DNA from: Mantamonas sphyraenae
Taxonomy: Eukaryota > CRuMs > Mantamonadidae
Reading direction: 5' to 3'
Length of the DNA stretch: 64,000 bases
Assembly: GCA_026936335.1 (NCBI GenBank)
Contig: JAPMXV010000015.1
Location: 248,001 to 312,000, forward strand
The position numbers and the translations under genes are program-made. Of the stretch, positions 59,601-64,000 are shown piece after piece (the first letter of the stretch is position 1; the number at the start of each line of letters is the position of its first letter). Below the pieces are notes generated by a model. It was not told the DNA's origin. It worked only from the letters and a program-made list of their open reading frames with translations, and made no database searches.

Positions 59601-60304
59601 AAGGGGTGGGAGGGATGATTGTGCTGGGTGCAGCGACACTGGTGCAGTATGCGTACAAACCGTACCGCACCAGGGCACAGAACTGGCTCGAAAGTGTCAT
59701 GTTTGCTCAGTCACAGGTGATTCTGGGATTGGGTGTGCTGTTCCACAGCGAATCGCTGGTCAACCCGCTGATCAACGAAGCCTGGGAGGTGATGGCAGTC
59801 GGAGCTGTGTACTCTGTGCTGGTTGTGTTTGCACTGTTCTTTGTGCGTGACATCTACATCACGGTGGCAGACAAACGATTGGCGGCGCAGCAGGATGGGG
59901 CAGCACAATTGCTGTACCAAGACTTTCTGCGCCGTATTCACCGCTACGTGCGACCAGATTACCATCCACAGGTGGAAAAGATTGCTGTGCGAGAGCTGAA
60001 GGAGGCGGACATGCATGCCATGATGCGTGCGATGGACACAATGAGCAAAAGCAGCGAATCAAACACGACCAGCTTGGAGATGCAGGCGCTGCACCAAGCT
60101 TGTGTGCAAGTGGTGAAACCCAACCGAGTGCGAGTTGTGTTTGCCAAGCTTGCGGACAACACAGGCGTGTCTGAGAACAGAGAGGCCATGCGTGCCCTGA
60201 TTCTGGCTCTTGCGGACGGCGTGGTGGACTACAGAGCTGTGAAATCGGCGCAAGAGGAGAACAAAGCGGCAGGAGTGGATGCCATCGAACTGAAGGAAAT
60301 GTAG
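53693..60304 (+). CDS. Large receptor-like membrane protein: beta-propeller, Cys-rich, IPT/TIG repeats, multipass C-terminus
   Basis: From the ATG at 53693 there is a signal peptide (VLWTLCAFLCVCTCSMGAW), then about ten SBBP-type propeller repeats (for example DAFVTRYNQTGVQWQRMLGS) to about 56200, a GCC2/GCC3-like Cys-rich region (CSACDAGTFNNVTGSTGC, about 56260-56690), IPT/TIG Ig-like repeats (ATLIGSGFVDTGSRM and others, about 57230-58300), a second Cys-rich segment, about nine membrane helices (58690-59860), and a cytosolic tail of 150 residues. Two frame breaks occur: near 56075 (VARN then GTREWTRQWG in another frame) and at about 58194, where one G is missing compared with the intact minus-strand copy (GGTGTGTCG against GGTGGTGTCG). 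The two shifts cancel, so the total length is a multiple of three. It is either a recent pseudogene or contains assembly errors. Confidence 0.75.
57621..59712 (+). repeat. Left arm of a 2.09-kb inverted repeat
   Basis: Encodes the shared IPT/TIG, second Cys-rich and membrane region of the plus-strand receptor. It is nearly identical to the reverse complement of 60863-62955. The arm is 2092 bases, one shorter than its partner, and the missing base is the frameshift near 58194. Confidence 0.92.
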
Positions 60305-60339
60305 GGATTATGGTAAGTACTGGTACACTGTCTGCATCA

Positions 60340-63300
60340 TCAATAGGCGCCATTGCCTGTCTTGACGCCGAGGCGGGTGATGAACTGCTTGGCGACGAGC
60401 TGGTCGTCGTCACAGAGCTCCTGGTTGAGGGCATAGGCGACCCATTGTGTAGCCACCGAAGGCTCAAAGGTGGCCACAATGGGATGATGGGTGGCGTCGA
60501 TGGCAGCCTCGGAGGGGCGCATGTCCTTGCGTCGGAGGACAGAAACGGCTTTCATGATGCGGTTGCGCTCGTCTTGGTCGAGATGTGCATCCGCATGCTT
60601 CTGCAGCTGGTCGTAATGGTCTGCACGGATAATGGTGGAGACATTCTCGAGGAACATGGCCATGTCGCTGTTGGACTGTTCACGGTTGTACGCGAGACGC
60701 GTGTCGTTTACGTACACGGCGATATCGCGGAGGAAGAACACACCGCAGACGGCAAACACGGAAAGGGTCAGGTAGAAGGCGATGCTGTTCCACAGGGAGA
60801 CGAGGCCTCCGTTTGTGAAGGAGCTGGTGTAGAAGAGGAGACCCATGGCGAGGAGAAGCAGCGACTGAACAAACATGACACTTTCGAGCCAGTTCTGTGC
60901 CCTGGTGCGGTACGGTTTGTACGCATACTGCACCAGTGTCGCTGCACCCAGCACAATCATCCCTCCCACCCCTTGCACAGCAGGCAACGTCGTCGCAAAG
61001 ATCCGCACACACACAATCCCCACCTTTCGCAACAGCACCACAGCTTCAAACCAGAAGAACCGCTCGTCGTACTTGTTGTAGATCGACGAGAACCGCTCAG
61101 AGAACGACTCGTCGTGTCGCTTCTCCACATCCCGTCCACTCAGCGTGATCACAAGGAACGCCAGCGGGATCCCCACCACATACACCACCCCAAACACAAT
61201 CCCTGCTGGCACCAGCCGTCCATGCATCGTCCCTGCTCCGCCCCAGCACTGCTCCGTCGGCAGTGCATCCAACACAGACAGCCCGTTGGCCAGCCGTGTG
61301 CAATCAAACACCTCCAGCACACGTCCACAGAGTGTGATGTACAGCAGCCCCAACGAGAACAATGCCTCGTTGATCACGTGCCTCCACGTCTCCTCGTCCA
61401 CAGGGTCACTCTCTGTCAGCAGCGACGAAAACACATTGTACCGCAGCAGATCCAGCGCATACACAACCTTGTTCCGTGTTGCATCCGGGAATCCCACCAG
61501 CCATTGGTACCGAGAGTACATCTCTCCACGCACAGACTCCACAAACCGGTGGTGCCCGGCCTGCAGCAGCACACGCAACAACAGCCCAACCGTCACCACC
61601 ACAGGCATCGCCATCGTCATCCAGAACCGGTGTTCGTACGTCCACACACTCGTCACCGTACACTCAGGCGCAAGTGTGTCCACACTCAGGTTGCTCAGTG
61701 AAAACACTTCCAGGATCTCCTGCGCCTCTGCCGGCCACGACAGACGAAACTCTGCAAACGTTGCCATCACCTGCAGGTGCGTGATGGCCAGTGTGATGAC
61801 GCCACGGCTCGTTTGTCTCACCTGTCGCTTCACAAACCACAGGTACACGACAAACAAGCCCACAAACAGCACCAGAGTGAAGTGTTGGTCGTCGGAGCAC
61901 GCTTGGCACCGGTCTCCCAGACGGAAGTACCCACTCTGACACTGGCCACACAACAGACCCTCGTACCCTGTCGCACACAGTGTCCCGTTGCCCGACAGCA
62001 CACATGCACTCGCAACCGCACAACGCGTAAACTGGTACTGGTTCCCTGTGCCCGTGCTGTAGAACCCGTTGGCTGCCACAGGTGCACTCAATCCGCCCGC
62101 ACACACGCCGTTCGGTGGACATGCCACACACGCCACACCGCCATTTCCAGTCGGCGAAAAGAACAGTGGTTTGCACACACAGTCTTGCACAGACGTCGCT
62201 CCAATGCCAGCTTCGCTGTTCTGCGGACACGCAATCGTCTCGGGTGTCACTGTGAACGTCACTGCCGCTGTACCCGCACCCCCACTCACTGTCTGTCCTC
62301 CATCCAGCGACACACCCACAGGGTATGTTCCCACTGCATGCGACAGCCCAGACACAAACGTCATCCGCGTGCTCGACACCACCGTTCCTGCAAACACAAC
62401 CTGTGCCCCAGGGCTGCCCAGCACAGCCACCGCACTGCTGCCCGTGTCCACAAACCCACTTCCGGTAATCGTCACTTCCACGGATGCACTGCTTCGTTTC
62501 GCAAGCGGTGCCACATTCACCACCTGTGGTGCGTCGTAGATTGTCACACTCAGACCCGTGTCCACATAGTCCTGTCCGTTGTTGGCAAACCACACAGACA
62601 CAGTGACAGGTCGTGCCAGGTTGCCACCGTATGCGGGTGTCGTCACAGTCACCTGTTCCGTGCTTGTCCGTGTCCCTGCCACACCTGCACTGACCCATCC
62701 ATTCGTGTCTCGCAGCTGCACTCGTGGCACATCCTGCACACTGGGAATCACACCCATCAACCGCATCGATGTCCCACCTGTCACCGGTGTCGCACTGGGC
62801 AACGTGCGGTTGAACGATCCAGCTGCGTACACACGCAGGGTCTGACCCACGAGTGCCGTGAAGGATGTGCCGTTGTTGTTGCTCACCTCCACCGTGTACG
62901 TGCCTTCGCTCAACGCAGGTGTGGTCACATTGATGGCTGTGTCGCTCATGCGCTGCGCCTGTAGAATGGCCGTTCCAATGCGCACGACAGGGAGGGAGAA
63001 GCCAACAAAGCCCGCGCCAGAAAGGACGATGGCGGTGGGTGTGTTGGAAGGGATGGCGTTGGGGGAGAAGCTCTCGGTCTTGGGGTCGATGATGTCCACC
63101 GAGAGTTGGGTGTCTTGAAAGTCGACGCCGTTCAGGGCGAGGGAGATGGGCAAGGTGCCCGGGGTGGAGACGGGTGCCAGCTGAAAGGTGAGGGTTGTGG
63201 GAGAGACGTAGGTGGCAGGCATGGTGATGGTACCAATGGACACAGTGGCCGAGGTGAGGTTGGCAAACCCTGTGCCTGTGAGGGTGACGGGGAAGCTGGT

Positions 63301-64000
63301 CAAGGTAGGGCCACGTGTGGGGTTGATTCCCGTCAAGGATGCGTTGTAGAAGGTAAAGGAAGCCACCTGCGTCCAGCTGTGCAGTGGAATGAAGCGGATG
63401 CGAACATCCACAGTGACAGGAAGACCCGTGAGTGCTGTTGCGACTGGGGTGGTGAGTTGGATGCGAGAAGAAGAGAGCAGGAATCCGGGTGTCCATGCAG
63501 ACGTCCATCCTTGGGACGGATAGCCAAACTCCACCTCAATGGAGGCTGGGCGGATGGGGTCAAAGGTGCCTCGGAGCTCCAGGGAACGGCCGTTTGCAAT
63601 GGGACCCGAGGCGGGCCACACTTGAGTGATGATTGGCTTGGCAATACGGCGCAGGGTGGCGCGGCCGTGGAAGGTGCGTCCGTTGTCGTTGGAGATTGAG
63701 TAGGCAGCGTCTGTGCCGGCGGGCACCTCGGCAGAGAGGACCACTCCGTTGGAGACGAGAGAGAGGACATCGTTGCCCACACGGACTCGGATGCGATCGG
63801 CATGTGGGTAGATGTCGGTCAGAAAGGGCACAAGGTATATGGTGTCACCTGGGGCCACTATCTCAGCCAGGGCGGGCGGATCGAGGACAATGGCCTGGGG
63901 AATGGTGATGGTGGCGCCATGCAAGTTGACCACAAGTGTGTTTGTGCCCATGGTTGCGTTGACTGGGTCGATGTGAAGGTTGGGGCCAGCCACAGAGTGT
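60340..64000 (-). CDS. Receptor-like membrane protein with IPT/TIG repeats, 5' end outside window
   Basis: The frame is open at the window edge and runs 1217+ codons to TGA at 60340. It has about seven IPT/TIG-type repeats (VTLTGTGFANLTSATVSIG, VLSGAGFVGFSLPVVRIG, VTITGSGFVDTGS), a Cys-rich segment (CVCKPLFFSPTGNGG, CATGYEGLLCGQCQSGYF), about nine membrane helices and a tail different from the plus-strand gene (DERNRIMKAVSVLRRKDM). From 60863 to 62955 it is almost identical to the convergent gene; outside that block the two differ strongly. This copy keeps its frame throughout. The stops of the two receptors are only 35 bases apart. The upstream propeller and signal peptide, if present, lie beyond the window. 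Confidence 0.85.
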   Translation of the reverse strand, partial: HSVAGPNLHIDPVNATMGTNTLVVNLHGATITIPQAIVLDPPALAEIVAPGDTIYLVPFLTDIYPHADRIRVRVGNDVLSLVSNGVVLSAEVPAGTDAAYSISNDNGRTFHGRATLRRIAKPIITQVWPASGPIANGRSLELRGTFDPIRPASIEVEFGYPSQGWTSAWTPGFLLSSSRIQLTTPVATALTGLPVTVDVRIRFIPLHSWTQVASFTFYNASLTGINPTRGPTLTSFPVTLTGTGFANLTSATVSIGTITMPATYVSPTTLTFQLAPVSTPGTLPISLALNGVDFQDTQLSVDIIDPKTESFSPNAIPSNTPTAIVLSGAGFVGFSLPVVRIGTAILQAQRMSDTAINVTTPALSEGTYTVEVSNNNGTSFTALVGQTLRVYAAGSFNRTLPSATPVTGGTSMRLMGVIPSVQDVPRVQLRDTNGWVSAGVAGTRTSTEQVTVTTPAYGGNLARPVTVSVWFANNGQDYVDTGLSVTIYDAPQVVNVAPLAKRSSASVEVTITGSGFVDTGSSAVAVLGSPGAQVVFAGTVVSSTRMTFVSGLSHAVGTYPVGVSLDGGQTVSGGAGTAAVTFTVTPETIACPQNSEAGIGATSVQDCVCKPLFFSPTGNGGVACVACPPNGVCAGGLSAPVAANGFYSTGTGNQYQFTRCAVASACVLSGNGTLCATGYEGLLCGQCQSGYFRLGDRCQACSDDQHFTLVLFVGLFVVYLWFVKRQVRQTSRGVITLAITHLQVMATFAEFRLSWPAEAQEILEVFSLSNLSVDTLAPECTVTSVWTYEHRFWMTMAMPVVVTVGLLLRVLLQAGHHRFVESVRGEMYSRYQWLVGFPDATRNKVVYALDLLRYNVFSSLLTESDPVDEETWRHVINEALFSLGLLYITLCGRVLEVFDCTRLANGLSVLDALPTEQCWGGAGTMHGRLVPAGIVFGVVYVVGIPLAFLVITLSGRDVEKRHDESFSERFSSIYNKYDERFFWFEAVVLLRKVGIVCVRIFATTLPAVQGVGGMIVLGAATLVQYAYKPYRTRAQNWLESVMFVQSLLLLAMGLLFYTSSFTNGGLVSLWNSIAFYLTLSVFAVCGVFFLRDIAVYVNDTRLAYNREQSNSDMAMFLENVSTIIRADHYDQLQKHADAHLDQDERNRIMKAVSVLRRKDMRPSEAAIDATHHPIVATFEPSVATQWVAYALNQELCDDDQLVAKQFITRLGVKTGNGAY
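60863..62955 (-). repeat. Right arm of a 2.09-kb inverted repeat
   Basis: 2093 bases, encoding the same protein region in the minus-strand receptor with an intact frame. The spacer between arms (59713-60862, 1150 bases) holds both divergent 3' ends. Boundaries are sharp: similarity ends at CAGCGCATGAGCGAC on one side and TTTG(C/T)TCAGTC on the other. Confidence 0.92.

Noticed and set aside
1-64000. tRNA or rRNA genes
   Set aside because: None recognised by eye; a dedicated scan was not possible, so absence is not claimed.

Overview
This window is nuclear DNA from a eukaryote, most likely a free-living protist. Short GT-AG introns (60 to about 280 nt) fall inside conserved genes, gene spacing is very tight, and the genes include AP-3 adaptin, an Mps1/TTK kinase, taspase, EH-domain, PH-ankyrin and PTPDC1-like phosphatase proteins. 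I cannot name the species. Genes have moderate to high GC, many Ser/Gln/Asp simple repeats, and stop with TGA or TAG. No recognised gene ends at TAA.

Layout. (1) 1-4564 and 14.8-29.3 kb hold a plus-strand tandem family of about 570-595 aa proteins: an N-terminal helical part, RNI-like leucine-rich repeats, a short ankyrin-like pair, and a conserved C-terminus ending in an F-box-like LPDEVMxRVxxWL motif. There are seven intact or edge-cut copies, one copy split by an insertion, and two 3'-end relics. Neighbouring copies often overlap at ATGA/TGATG stop-start junctions, and their 3' ends have been swapped between copies. (2) 4.6-14.3 kb, minus strand: an LRR multipass membrane receptor interrupted by one in-frame TAA, and a giant 2.3k-residue protein with six Cys modules and four 132-residue C-terminal repeats. 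(3) 16235-21605: a 5.37 kb element with imperfect terminal inverted repeats, flanked by TA, carrying one large spliced gene whose C-terminus matches the Fanzor (eukaryotic TnpB) nuclease signature. Removing the element together with one TA restores a 572-codon LRR-family reading frame. (4) 29.3-53.2 kb: a dense housekeeping block (AP-3 mu, type II membrane protein, PTPDC1-like phosphatase with PH and PX, four-TM protein, tandem PH-ankyrin protein, EH/NPF endocytic scaffold, taspase, TTK kinase). (5) 53.7-64.0 kb: two convergent large receptor-like genes (beta-propeller, Cys-rich, IPT/TIG, multipass) sharing a 2.09 kb inverted repeat.

Several conserved genes (AP-3 mu, TTK, the phosphatase, the EH protein, the plus-strand receptor) need one or a few single-base corrections to read through. 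The two arms of the inverted repeat differ in length by exactly the one base that breaks the plus copy. Small assembly indels are therefore a live explanation, and calls of pseudogene or programmed frameshift should be made cautiously.

The most notable system is the Fanzor-like element: a putative RNA-guided nuclease gene inside a TIR element that has cut an LRR gene in two.
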